DNA from: Lagopus muta
Taxonomy: Eukaryota; Chordata; Aves; Galliformes; Phasianidae
Reading direction: 5' to 3'
Assembly: GCF_023343835.1 (NCBI RefSeq)
Contig: NC_064439.1
Span: forward strand, 38,262,508 to 38,326,507
DNA: 64,000 nt
The notes under the pieces were generated by a model. The model worked only from the letters and a program-made list of their open reading frames with translations, was not told where the DNA came from and did not search any database. Positions 32,177 to 43,800 of the stretch are shown in pieces. How positions within the stretch are numbered: the stretch's first letter is position 1; every line of letters begins with the position of its first letter. The position numbers were made by a program, and so were the translations under genes.

Positions 32177-35100
32177 GTCACTTATTCTCCATTATCTTAA
32201 AAAAAAAAAAAAAGGCAGAAGAAAAGTTTGTGTATAACATCAATCTCAGGAAAAATCTGTACAATTTCAGATAACGTCTCTGCTGTTTATATTCTTCAAA
32301 TCCTAGGAGAGAAGTGCGACTGGGGTAGGCACTGCTGGCTCTTCTTCTGCTTGCAGCACACCGCTGCGCTGGCCTCCCAAGTAACGCTCCTGTGCATTGG
32401 TTTCATGCTCCATGTACGTCAGCACCAATCCATGGAAAATGGCTTGTCCTTGTGGCAGAAAGCATTCTCGAGAGGTTCTTCACTGCATAGGCCTTCACAC
32501 TTTTGCTTTGACAATATCTCTTCTCACACTGTCATGTTTTCAAGTCCTTCTTGGCTTTAAGACTCTCACGTAAGGAGTGTGGAACTGAAATAAATGTGAC
32601 GTGCCAAACTGTTCTCAGCTTGATCAGTCACAGAAACACGTCCTGGTCTCGCAAGTAAGGCTTGTCTAAGAATGGCCTTTTTTGTTTCCCTGGGTAAATA
32701 AATGATGCACCTTTCTCCAAAGTTTTTACAAGGTTGTGTATGTCCACACACCGTTTCATAAATATACTGTCCAGCTGCACTCTCTGGAAGCAGAAGAAGG
32801 CCTCTGGCACACCGTCGCCTGCAATGAAGTGCCCTAGACGCAGAGAGGCAGGAGGAAGGATTCAGAGACCCTTTCACAAAGGTACCAACCATTCTGGCCC
32901 TCGTGGGGCTGGGTGACTTCCCACTGCACTTTCCTTGGGGCTGTGGTAAAATGCCCTAATCTAGCCCCCAGGATTTTGCTTGGAAATCTGAACCTCTGGG
33001 CATGAATAACTTACTGGAATTAATCTCCAACCGTTGTTATCCAGTATTCAAATATTAATGTAGTTGATCTGAGTTGAGGCAGTGCAACCATGGTGGTCTT
33101 GCAAAATAGTGCATCACAGATGTACATTTCCTAAAATGAATTTGTGTTTGTTCTGTAAATAGCATTCAGCAATTTTCCTTCAAACTGCTAGGCTAAATAG
33201 TTTGTGCAAGTCCAGCTCCTGTGCAGCAAACAGTAGATCTGTCTTGGACTGCAAATTTTAAGAAGCATCAGCTGAAGGGAGAAGGGGTGGCAGAAACTCA
33301 GGAAGTCGTTCTTGAGGCAACCAAACTTCTAAAGAGGTGAAGACTAAGTAAGGACTGTCTTTCCCTTTGTCAGGAATGCAACCAGTATAGCACTGGGAAG
33401 GAAATGGAGCCAAGGTCAGAATTAATTGATTCTTCCAGGAAACAAATATTCTGGTAGTTCTCAGAGTGGTGAGTGAAGCAGGATGATGTTTCCAGATACG
33501 CCAGATTTCCTTTGTGCTTTGAACTGGAAAGCTTTATGAAACTTCATGAGCTGTGAGAGCCATCAGGACTTTTTTGTCCGTTTTACTGGAGGGCAAGTAT
33601 CACCATGAACAAAATAATCCTGGGTGTGGACTTTCTGTTCCAATAAAAATGGCCTGTGCTGCAGGAGTTGGTGTACTACTCTTCAGCTCATCTCCTGATT
33701 TGCATGGGGAACTGTGGCCTCTTTTTGTCACCAGTAATGATGCTTAAAGTTTTTATTTAGCATATTTTTTCTTTTTTTCAATTTTTTTTTTTTTTTTTTT
33801 AAAGTAACTAATGGAAAATGACATGCAAAATTTGAAATTACTATTTTTTAAATAAATAAAGTCATAAGCAAATCCTGGAGCAATAGTGTCACAAGAAGCA
33901 GTACTTGTTCCTTGAAGGAGTGACGTCCTAAGACAGTGTGGATGTTCGGATCAGCTTTTGCTATAATGTGTAAATGATTATCTTGTATGTTAGTAGGATG
34001 AACAATATCTTTGATGGGAAGAAGCTGTGCTGTTAAACATGACCATAACTCTTCTTCAAACATGTAAAATATCCCTTTCCCATGTCCTCCACAGTGCAAG
34101 GTCTTTGTGAAATGACAACATATACACATTTACCATAATGTGAAAGGCCACAGCATTTTCTCACTGTCTTTGAGTGTATTAATCCAGGGTGAGACACCTC
34201 AGAGATGAGTACAACTGTGGATAACCACATCTCATCTTTTAAAATAGTGCTTTATGAATGGATCAGGGGATGTGAGAGGCTCTGGGGAAGAAGTTATTCC
34301 TCGGTAACTCACTTTTTATGAAAAAAGCAGATTGATGATATGGAGTGAATTGCATTCATGGAATTGTGGAGTCAGTGCACAGGCTGCACTTATTCCTGTC
34401 CACTGGCCACGGCCATTTGAGTTAATAGAGTAACAAGGGCTGCCAAGCATCCTCCCTGCAGACTAGCAAGAAGAAGAATCAATCTGCCTTGCATTTCACT
34501 TCACAGGTATTTGCCAGAGTTCTCAGTTTTTTTGGCTCAGCCATGTGAAGTCCCCCATTCCTGAATTTTCTTCCGATTCTTCTGGTATTTTCTGTCACAT
34601 TGGTTTGTTCCCACTCAGTACTGAACTACTTTCCAGTCCTACCTCAGACGACTGGTCCCCATTCAGCATAGTCTCGTGTTTCTTCTGCATTCAAGACCAT
34701 TAGGGCTGTGACTCTGGTTTTTCCAAAACATATCTGCTCTTTACCGTGGTTTTCTTTGCCAGATTTCAGTACCAGACCTGTCAATGATCCCAGACTGCCC
34801 AATTCTCACATCCCATTCCTTGCCCATTCCTATTCCAGCCTTTCCAGGTTAGACTGTAGGGCTACAGGGAGACGTTTCTGCACTTACTTACATTGTTTCC
34901 GTATATTTTTTCCTGATCTTTGCAAGCCCAAAGCTTGACCCTTCTAAATTTGCTGGTAACTCGTTCTTCCACATTCTCAATACAAGCAAGAGATGTTGCC
35001 TGGGAAAACATTAAAGAAGAAAAGAGTATCCATGCTTTTGTTTGAGAACTGCAGAAGTTGTGGTTCCGAGGAAAATCCCACTCAGTCTCAGGCTGAAGCA

Positions 35101-38100
35101 AACCTGCTGGGGAAGGAGCCTTCAGAGAATGGTGGAAATTGCCTCACTGACTTTTTGACTAAGATAGCTGAAAATCGAAGACATCGCTGTTGACAGTTTT
35201 TGATCTGGACTTTTTCTTGGCTATTTCATTTGAGGATATGCAAGTTGTCCAAATTCAAGCAGGTTTCTGTTTAGATATTTTCCTGGAGAAAGAGCAGATT
35301 TTAATGTGTCATATTTAGCGTCAGATTTGCGGGGTTACTGGTAACTGAAAATGGAATTTTACATGGAGAAGTATCAAGTAACTTTGATAACCAGCAAAGC
35401 TGTGCCCCATGGTCCTCCAAGCTGACAGTCGTCTCCCTCCCATCCATTCCTTTTTTTGCTGCTTTATTTAGTTCAAAGTTTCTTATGACTGAGCCAGTTC
35501 CTGTTCCCAGTAACAAACTTCTTGCTGGCTTTGGAACGAGCAAGTTCATTGCTTGAGAAAATAGGAGCATATGGGATGGATCACTGGGGGGGGGTCACAG
35601 AGCCCAGCTGGCTGAGACCACTGCAGGATTTTATGTGGCTGAAACGTGCAGAACGGTGTTGGGAGTGCAGCTCTGTTTTAACTTTGTAAGCATCATCTCC
35701 TTTTAAATAGTCTGCCTTTTTGTTTTCTTTGAAAAGAAAACTATTGCTGGAGGTGGTGTAATCAGGAGGAAGATAAGTTGTTTGATGCAGCACACGGCAC
35801 AGAGCTTGGGGTAATGAAGGAATGGGTATGTTTCAGGTCAGCGTAAGTTCAGGCAGCGAGGTCTAAATAGCTGCTGGAATGGTACAATTTATCATTTCAT
35901 GAGAGAGAAGGTTCTGGTTGCTAGACCAGTTTATCTATGATCTATGTACCTTTTGAAATCACACTGCTTTATTTACCTTAACAGAGTAGTGATTTAGATA
36001 TTATCTTAAATATTTTTTTAGTACACTGAGCACTTGGGAGTGACCAGATATTGTTACAGTATTATCTTGAAGTGTGAAGGTGTGGAAACTCTGTAAAACA
36101 AGTAAAATATCTGAGTCTGAAGTCATAACTATGTATAATCCTTACCTGTCATTGACTGTTTCCTTGTGGTGTTGGACTAGAATATATCCGTGCAGTGTTC
36201 CTTCTTTGAGGTAAGTATTTTTCTTAAGCTAATATGAATTCTCCTACATTTGCCATAGGCAATATTTATATGTGTGTGTGTGGGTATATATATATGTATA
36301 TACACACACACTCACGCATGGCTGGTTGATGTGAATCAACAGATGTGCAATAACTGGTCTGCTTGTCTAAGCTTTTACTACAGTCACATGTTGTTGTCTC
36401 GATGACTACTGGCAATTCCAATACGTAGTTTTTGGATTAAAAGAGTGCAAGATTGTAATTTACGGAATGTACAAAAGTATGATGAATTGGTGTACTTCCA
36501 GGATGCAGACTGGGAAAGCTTTTTCACGGATTTAACTACCTGTGTAAATATGTATTTATCTGTAAAGAAAGAGGCAGAAAAGTGGAGCTACTGACATTAG
36601 ACTGTAGGCTGCTTTTTGACAGTGGTTTGTGCCGCAAGAAGTCTTCACAAGGTAAAACTGAAGTATTTTTCCTATTGCGTTTACTAGCAGAGAAATTAGA
36701 GAGGCATTTGGAGGGGTGTAATTATTAATGCAGAATAAAGCATGATTTAAACTCGGAATAGTTAAGAGAATATATTTGCTTGAAAACTGCTAGAAGAGGA
36801 AAGTGGTGCAGAGCAGACCAGAGCTAGAGTTGCATGGCTGCAGAAACAGTTGAAAGAAAGGGTAGAAAAATGCCACAGGCAGTGTTCCTGGGGTTTGGAC
36901 TTGTTTTTAAAATGCACTTTCAAAGTAAGCTTTAGCGATGTCAGAGGATTATCTTTTTGTTGCCATTTGTACGCAGCATTCGACTGCAGCTTCCCATATT
37001 TGCTGCAACTGTGTGAGCTGGGACGGGTGGCAGAGAGGAGATCCCTACAGCAATCAAAAGGAGAGGAGACTGGATGGCTATTATGGCTGAGAAGGAAAAA
37101 AAAGTTTTCTACACATCTGGGAAGTATTTCAAATGAGAGAAAAACTCTCCCCTCTGAGTCAGTATCTGCCCTATGTCAAAGTAGATTTCTGACTTGAACC
37201 TTGAGGCTAGAAGAGGAGAGGTGGTGTGCTGGTATATAACTGTGGGTGCTTCTCTGAGAAATTTATAGCTAAAAAGCTTAGGAGTGTACCACTTTATTTA
37301 GTAAAAAAAGACATGAGTAAGGAGGGAGGAGACCTGCAACACAGAATTTTTCAGAAAGTCCATAATTTTGATTACTGAATGCCTGCCTTGAAATTCTACC
37401 CAGAGCAATATTTTGTATTGGATAACGAAGTGTGTCAAAGTTTTTTAGGGGAGAAAAGATATTCTTACACTACTGTAAAAGGTAAATCAGTAAAACTACA
37501 CTATATAGCAGAATTTCTAAGTTAAATCAATAACCCTACACACTAAAGTAGTGCTTTGTAAGCTAAAACTGCTCTACACATCATACTAATCCTCTGAGAG
37601 TGTGGAGGGTTTAGGAGATTGGTTATACCATCTGCAATATCAGTAAAATACAGTATTAGGTTACATATGCCTACTAAGGCAGGCGTCAGTAAATAAGTAT
37701 GTGATATTAAAAATTTGACACTTCTAAGTCAGGCTTTGATAGTGGAACATGCGTATTGGTGTGTTGCATTTACCTTTCTGTGTATGTGATCTGAGTGAAA
37801 ATCAGCCCCCTGGTAGAGCCAGCAGGCCTCTTCATGCATCTGCTGGTGTGCGGATCAACCTCTAAGATTAACGCTGTAATAGGAACAGGAGTTGGAGGGC
37901 TGACATTAGTTTCCAGAGTGACTGATCTATAGCTAGAGAGGCTGCATTTGCCATTAATTTTTAAATGGTGAATGAGCTGGGCTGAATCCACTCCCTGCTC
38001 CCTGCTGCACTGTGTCCTGGGGAAGCAACATGCGCTGCAGTAGATGCAGTCCCAGGCAGGCTGGCAAAGGGTTGGCTGCTGTCTTCCCAAAGGCTTTGTT

Positions 38101-39889
38101 TCCTAGAAAAGGGAAGATTGGGGTTTCCACTTCTGCCCAGGGGGAAATCTAGAGGGTGTGTGAAATGAATAAGAGCATCCTTCACCTGTGCTGTTGACCA
38201 GTCACTGGCATAAGCTCCTGGGAAGTGAAAGTACCGACTACTTCTGTATGGTAAGGATAGGATGCGTAGAGCTCTGCTGGAGAAGCAGAACCAGAATCTT
38301 ACAGAGAATTTTGTTCAAGTATTGTGTTCAAGTTTTATCTTTTTTTTTTTTTTTTTCCCTTGATGATTCTGACTCTATAGCTGATGAGCTATTCTTTCCT
38401 GTTCCTAATGCAGTACCTTGGTAAATGGCACTGTGGAGCCTAAGCAGACACTACTCCATCCACAACACTGTGAGCACCATCCAGCTTTGGGTTGACATGG
38501 GAATCTCTGGGCCATAGGTGTGCTTAAAATGGCGGAGATCCTGCTCCTAAAGCAGCTTCTCTTTGTAGCACAGCCATTGCCCCACGTGTTGGCCCAGCCA
38601 TAATGGGGTTGTTCTTGGCTGGGGCAGGACTGCTGTCGGTGACTGCAGTGCTGTTGTTTTGCATTTTGCCACACCTGGGTGTTGCACTTGCTGATTCAGA
38701 GTAGCTAGCTTGATCCAAATAATTAGAAATGAAATTCTCATAGTGGAATAAGAATTGTCTTCTTTATTACTCTCAAAGGTACTCACCAGATCTAAGTCCC
38801 CTGAAATGTCATTGAGATTATATTTGAGCCAAATATCTTTGTTTAGAAAATTAGACTTACTCATCTGCTGTAGTATTTAGTAATCAGTCTTGATGTTTTC
38901 ACTCTTCCTATGAACCTCTATAGCCTACATTTGCTGAGCTCGGCCTTGGAACATATGCTTTGCATTCCTTTTTATTTGGTGGGCCTCAGAGTCTAAATTG
39001 GGACTTTCGCACTGCTCTTGAACAGTGGGAAACCGTATGTGGCATTGTGTTGTTTGAATGACATTCAAAACCAGAGGGTTTGTGTAAACATGTCATTTAA
39101 AATATAGCCCAGCCAGTGAAAGAACAAGCACCATTGTTCAACCTGTGCAGGAGTGTACTCTGCTGTGTCATGTACAAGCGGGAGGAAAATGGGAGAAAAA
39201 CACTATAGTTTTTCTGATATAAGAAAGAACAGGAATAAAGTCTTTGCAGATGGACTGTATGGAAAAGCTCTGCAGAGACGGTGTCTCCTGCTCCATACCC
39301 TGCCTTAACTGTGCCAGCAGGAATCAAGCATTAGCAGCCCACAACCAGTGATAATCCCAAGGGACACAGCTGGCCCTTCTGTTTAGTGGGAGAATTAAAG
39401 ATTAAAGAGAAAATGATGGGAAAAGACCTCTTGAAAGGTGCAAGAGGCATTCCACACAGAGTGGATAGTTCCTGCAGCTGGGGGGGAGTTATTAGAGGGT
39501 ATAGATGGGGGCTGTTGTTTTAAGAAGGTACAGGCTTGGTATGTGTAAGACAAGGGTTGTTTTAGAGAAAGATTGGTCAGTGACAAAGATTTTTACACTT
39601 CACAACGTTTGTGACTCTGGTATAATCAAAGTACTAAGGTTTTCTGGCAAGCTCCTTATGTGGATTAGTAATCACTTCAGTTTGGGAACCAGCTTTCCTA
39701 AAAGGGTGGAGTGACCGGAGATTTCTCTATCCAGACTGGTGCTGTTCAGCCTGCTCCTGTAACAGATCTAACAAGACAGAGAAGCCTCCTGGTGATTCCT
39801 CATCAGAGAGGGTAACTGAGGTGAGGATGGACTGGGTGCCTCACAATGCAAGGTGATGCAGGGTGACTCAGCAGCTGCAGTTCAGTGTT
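32177..39889. other. Presumed intron; simple repeats only
   Basis: Contains T tracts at 33782-33800 and 38340-38356, and an alternating TG/TA/CA block at 36271-36310. No exon or mobile element was recognised by eye. Confidence 0.5.
36271..36310. repeat. TG-TA-CA imperfect inverted repeat
   Basis: A TG run (36271-36281), then alternating TA, then a CA run (36302-36310). The arms are near reverse complements, giving a purine-pyrimidine alternating stretch able to fold back or adopt Z-DNA. Confidence 0.85.
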
Positions 39890-40140
39890 GGTGGATGTAG
39901 AATGGTGCAAAGTAGGAGAAGATCCTAAACCAAAATACACAGCGACAGAACCTAAGTTATCACTTGGGAAGAAACCTTGGGTTATAAAACTGTACAAAAA
40001 TGTATGTTGAATATGCAGGAGGAATAAGGGAAAATAAAAAAAGAACTGATGAATGGGAAAGTGCTCATGAACAAAATTGAAATATCTTTACACTAGAATT
40101 TAAATGCACATTGCTCTTGGATATTGCATCTTTACTCCTA
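39890..40140 (+). mobile_element. Ancient CR1-like LINE, left part (interrupted)
   Basis: Matches, in order, old CR1 ORF2-region words: 'ggtggatgtagaatggtgcaaagt', then 'cacttgggaagaaacc', then 'atatgcaggaggaataagggaaa', and finally 'gcacattgctcttggatattgcatc'. It is broken at 40140 by a younger CR1 and resumes at about 40440. It is heavily decayed, without a usable frame. Confidence 0.6.
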
Positions 40141-40360
40141 CATAGAATCATAGAATCACAAGGTTGGAAACGACCTACAAGATCATCTAGTCCAACCATC
40201 TCCTCATCACCATTGCCACCACAAGCACTAAACCACATCACGCAGCACGTCGTCCAGACGCCTCTTGAACACTGCCAGGGACGGCGACTCCACCACCTCT
40301 CTGGGCAGCCATTCCAGTGCCTGACCACTCTCTGAGAGAAAAAGCTCTTCCTCATGTCTA
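40141..40360 (-). mobile_element. Younger CR1 LINE nested in an older CR1
   Basis: Reverse-complement CR1 with a crisp 3' end (CATAGAATCATAGAATCAC, then AAGGTTGGAAACGACC). The block 'gatcatctagtccaaccatctcctcatcacc' follows, then 'cttgaacactgccagggacggcgactccaccacc'. It is 5'-truncated at 'cttcctcatgtc' near 40360. The ORF2 end is frameshifted but otherwise readable (RKSFFSQRVVRHWNG). Confidence 0.93.
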
Positions 40361-40443
40361 AATAAATAATATATCTAATATATCTAATATATTATTATAT
40401 ATTAAATATATATTAAATAAATAAATAAATAAAATAATAATTC
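40361..40443. repeat. TA/AAT-rich simple repeat at the nested junction
   Basis: About 80 bp of A and T only, apart from a few C, with TAAATAAA and TATATCTAA units. It sits between the 5' end of the nested CR1 and the resumed older CR1. It may have been the AT-rich insertion target or may have expanded after insertion. Confidence 0.9.
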
Positions 40444-40830
40444 ATCTCACAAGAGATGCTGGAAATGCAGAGAAAATACAGAAAACGTTGATAAAAGATG
40501 TGGGTGTCTCCTATATGGAAAACAGCTAAACACTTCAGGAATTTCAACCTCCTGTCTGATCAGGAAGAAAATGAAGGGCTGTAAACTCTCAGGTGGCAAG
40601 GAGAAAGCAAATGGAAAACAGCTAGTCACTTTCCTATGCCATGGGATCCAGGCAGCCTCAGGTGGATGGCTAGGTGACAAGTTTAAAACAGGTGACAAGT
40701 TTGAAACAAGAAAAACGGTCTTCCTCCAGCTGTGCAATTGCCCCGGGATATTGTAGATGCCAAAAGTTCACATGCTGACAATGGTGTTTGGACATATTCC
40801 TTAAAGAACACTCTCTTGGTGACAATTGTG
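40439..40830 (+). mobile_element. Ancient CR1-like LINE, right part (interrupted)
   Basis: Resumes exactly where the left part stops in CR1 order. 'ttcatctcacaagagatgctggaaatgcagagaaaatacag' comes first, then 'cctatatgg', 'aggcaaggag' and 'ggtgacaagtttgaaaca'. The end has 'ctgtgcaattgccccgggatattgtagatgccaaaagttcacatg', the ORF2 C-terminal region. An 18-bp tandem duplication with one mismatch lies at 40673-40708. The 3' limit is not sharp. Confidence 0.65.
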
Positions 40831-43800
40831 TACAAAAATGAAGAGATTGCTGGGAGCTGGGAAGGCCCAAGGGTTGGGACTCTGTTGGTTCTTATCAGAG
40901 AAGGAAAAAGTGTAAATTATGAGTATAGGCAGGGTAACTGACTTCCTCAGCCTCTGTGCCTGTCCTGTTTGTCTTTTCCTGTGTAATTAAACTCATCTTG
41001 TGCTAAGTATTGCATATGCATATTAAGAAAAAGAAAAAAACAAAAAAGCAGTTGCTTCCCTTGAAAATCATTCTGAGCTTTTATGAAAAGAATTCAGAGA
41101 GTGCCCTTGCAGAAAAGAGAGACAGAAGAATTTTAAACAAAAGATTGAGGTGAAAGAAAATGTGTACTGGATGAACTCCTAATTTGCAAAGGTATTCTGA
41201 TACTCTCCAAGGGTCTTTTTGTCTTAATGCCTACACAAAGTGTGTTAGCATTGCACCAACATGTGAATAACGATGATGTTGATGTCTGGCAATAATCTCT
41301 AAATGGTGATCATCTTTGTATCTAGGCATTTGCTGTAGCTTTTCAGAGGGACTGAAATGCAGCTGACCTGAATAAAACCTGTGTATTGAAACACCTGATT
41401 TTCTTTTCATTGAGAGTACAGTAATATGTGCAGTGTATGTGCTTAATACGTTGCTTTCTAGTTGGCTCTCCTTGCAATTTTGGATTGCAACAGAATGCTC
41501 TGTGTCACACCTGATGACTAAACCTGTCTCACCCACACCACAGGAAAGTGCTGGTGCACTGAGATTTCTTAGAATCAAGCTTTAGGTTGTCCTCAGATTT
41601 CAAATCTCCTGTGCATTTTTTTTTTTAAATGTGGCCTCTAACTCAAGAGATACAAGCACAAAAGGATTCCAGGCAACAATTAATCAGATAAGTATTTATT
41701 TATTTAACTCAACCTATAGAATTATGCTGGCAATAGTTTCTTCAGAGTTAAAGCTTCACTGAGCAAAAGGCTGTCTTTTAAAGACTGTTTTCTTTTTTTC
41801 AGGCATCTACACTGAAACTGTCTGGATTTCATTGGGCATGGTAAGAATTTTTCTCTTAATTACAGAAGAAAAAAAAAAAGAGCTGTCTGTGGTGTTTACC
41901 TCCTGATATGTTCAAAGTGGAAGCACAGCTTTGGAAACTAGATGCATTTGATTTATGTTGTGCATTATAAAGCAGAAGGGAAAGACATAACCAAAGCAAA
42001 CGTACATTGCAGGCATGTGGGATGGTGTTTACTACTGCATTCCCTAGGAGCGAGTTAGAGTTGGCTATAAACAGGGGCTGGGGGCCCAGGGGAAATTGTG
42101 GAACATCTGTCTGCGTGATGGCAATAAAGTTTAAAAAAAAAACCAACTATATATAATATCCACAATTTAAATGGTTTTAGTGAGGATACATACTTGATAT
42201 TGGAAAGGTTACATAGCACACCCAGAGTTACCAGAGTGTGGACAGAAGCAAGACAAAGCCCAGTAACCAAGGAAGATGCATTGTGCTGTGAGGGGAAAAG
42301 CCTGTAATGTTTCTAGAAATTGAAACATCAATAGATCTAAATGTTGCTGAAATATGAAGTAGTTCAATCTCATTGATGCTAAGGCTTTAGTCTTGCTGGC
42401 ACAGCTGTGTTAGAAAGGGATTTATTATATTTTTGTCATCATTGCTATGCTACCAAAAGCCCTAATGTCTATGAAGTTACACTAGAGGAAAAAAAAAAAA
42501 AGGGATTTTTTTCTCAGACAACTTAATTTGCTCATGGAAATGATGTAAAACTGTACCTGAAAAAGGCTTTTCTTTTTTTTTTCCTACTGTAAATTGTCTA
42601 TGCTTGTATAACTGTATCAATAAACATTACAGGAGTCTAAAAGGACTTGCTGAAAAGAAATAATCTATCTGAAGCAAAAGATAACAAACAACTCTTAGTA
42701 TAAATTGGCTAACTCATATAACTGGAAATGGTATGTGATAAGTAAATACCAAATCCAGGGATTCCACAAGTTCTTTTTTTTTTTTTTTTTTTTTTTAACT
42801 ATTCCTCTCACTTTTTGTCTAAAGTTTGGGCTGAGAAAAATTCAAGGTAGCATCATGCAGATATTTTTTCCTTCTTGGGCATTTCTTGTTTCTGAGGATA
42901 GTACTGGTGGGGATTGAGATGGAGAGTCCTAGGTAGCCTTGCTTCCAGGCAGTGAGGAGAACCAAACCACTTTCTTGGGCACCACTGAGAGAATCTCCTT
43001 TTGAAGTTTCCTTCCCACATTTATATGCTGCCCTCTCTTCTGTGAAGAAACCTTGCTTAAATTTCTCAGTTTGTGCCCCTTTATGGAGAGAGACAGTGTA
43101 TGGGTGCAAAAGAGACAGAGAAAGTGGTATGTGCCAAGTATATTGAGAGAGCATAGCAGAAAAGTCTCTCAGTTTCATATATCTGGGACAAAGGGAGATT
43201 GAGGAAGACAAAAGCTTTATATTAATAAGTACTTAATTTACCATCCCTATCTCCCACCTCAAAATCCTCCTCTCCCTCTCCAAAGCACATCCATTTTTAG
43301 ACAACTGATTATTTTTGAGTCCTTTGAACTAGCAGAAGCACTTGAAATAAATGCATTTATTGCCTTCTGCCAGCCTCTGTCTCATCTGCATATGGACACT
43401 TTAATGAGTTAAAGAATATGTCTTACATATCTCAGAAATATACTAAGTTCACAATAGTGGCACCTGATACAGCTTTATTCCTCCATCTCCCTTAGAGTAC
43501 AGTGGAAACGCTGCTGTATTATTTGATAAACAATCACCAATTAGTCATTGCATTCCTTACTAATTCAGTAACTGCTCTCCAGGGCCTCTGGGCAGCTCGT
43601 ATGCCTGTTCATGTGCCCCAGGTAGATCTGAACTGAAGGAGTTTCCTTAATTGTTTCTGCTGTTGTGTCTGTTCAAAAGGTTTTACTGCTCCTTTCAGTA
43701 AGCTAGGTGGTGTATTACAATCCCATGCTTGCCATCTTACCTTTCCCCAGCATGCCATTAAAAACACGAGTAACATAATCCCAAAACATTATGCTGCATC

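Noticed and set aside
42108..42142. AATAAA then A10, possible retrocopy end
   Set aside because: The A run begins only 4 nt after AATAAA, too close for a normal poly(A) site.
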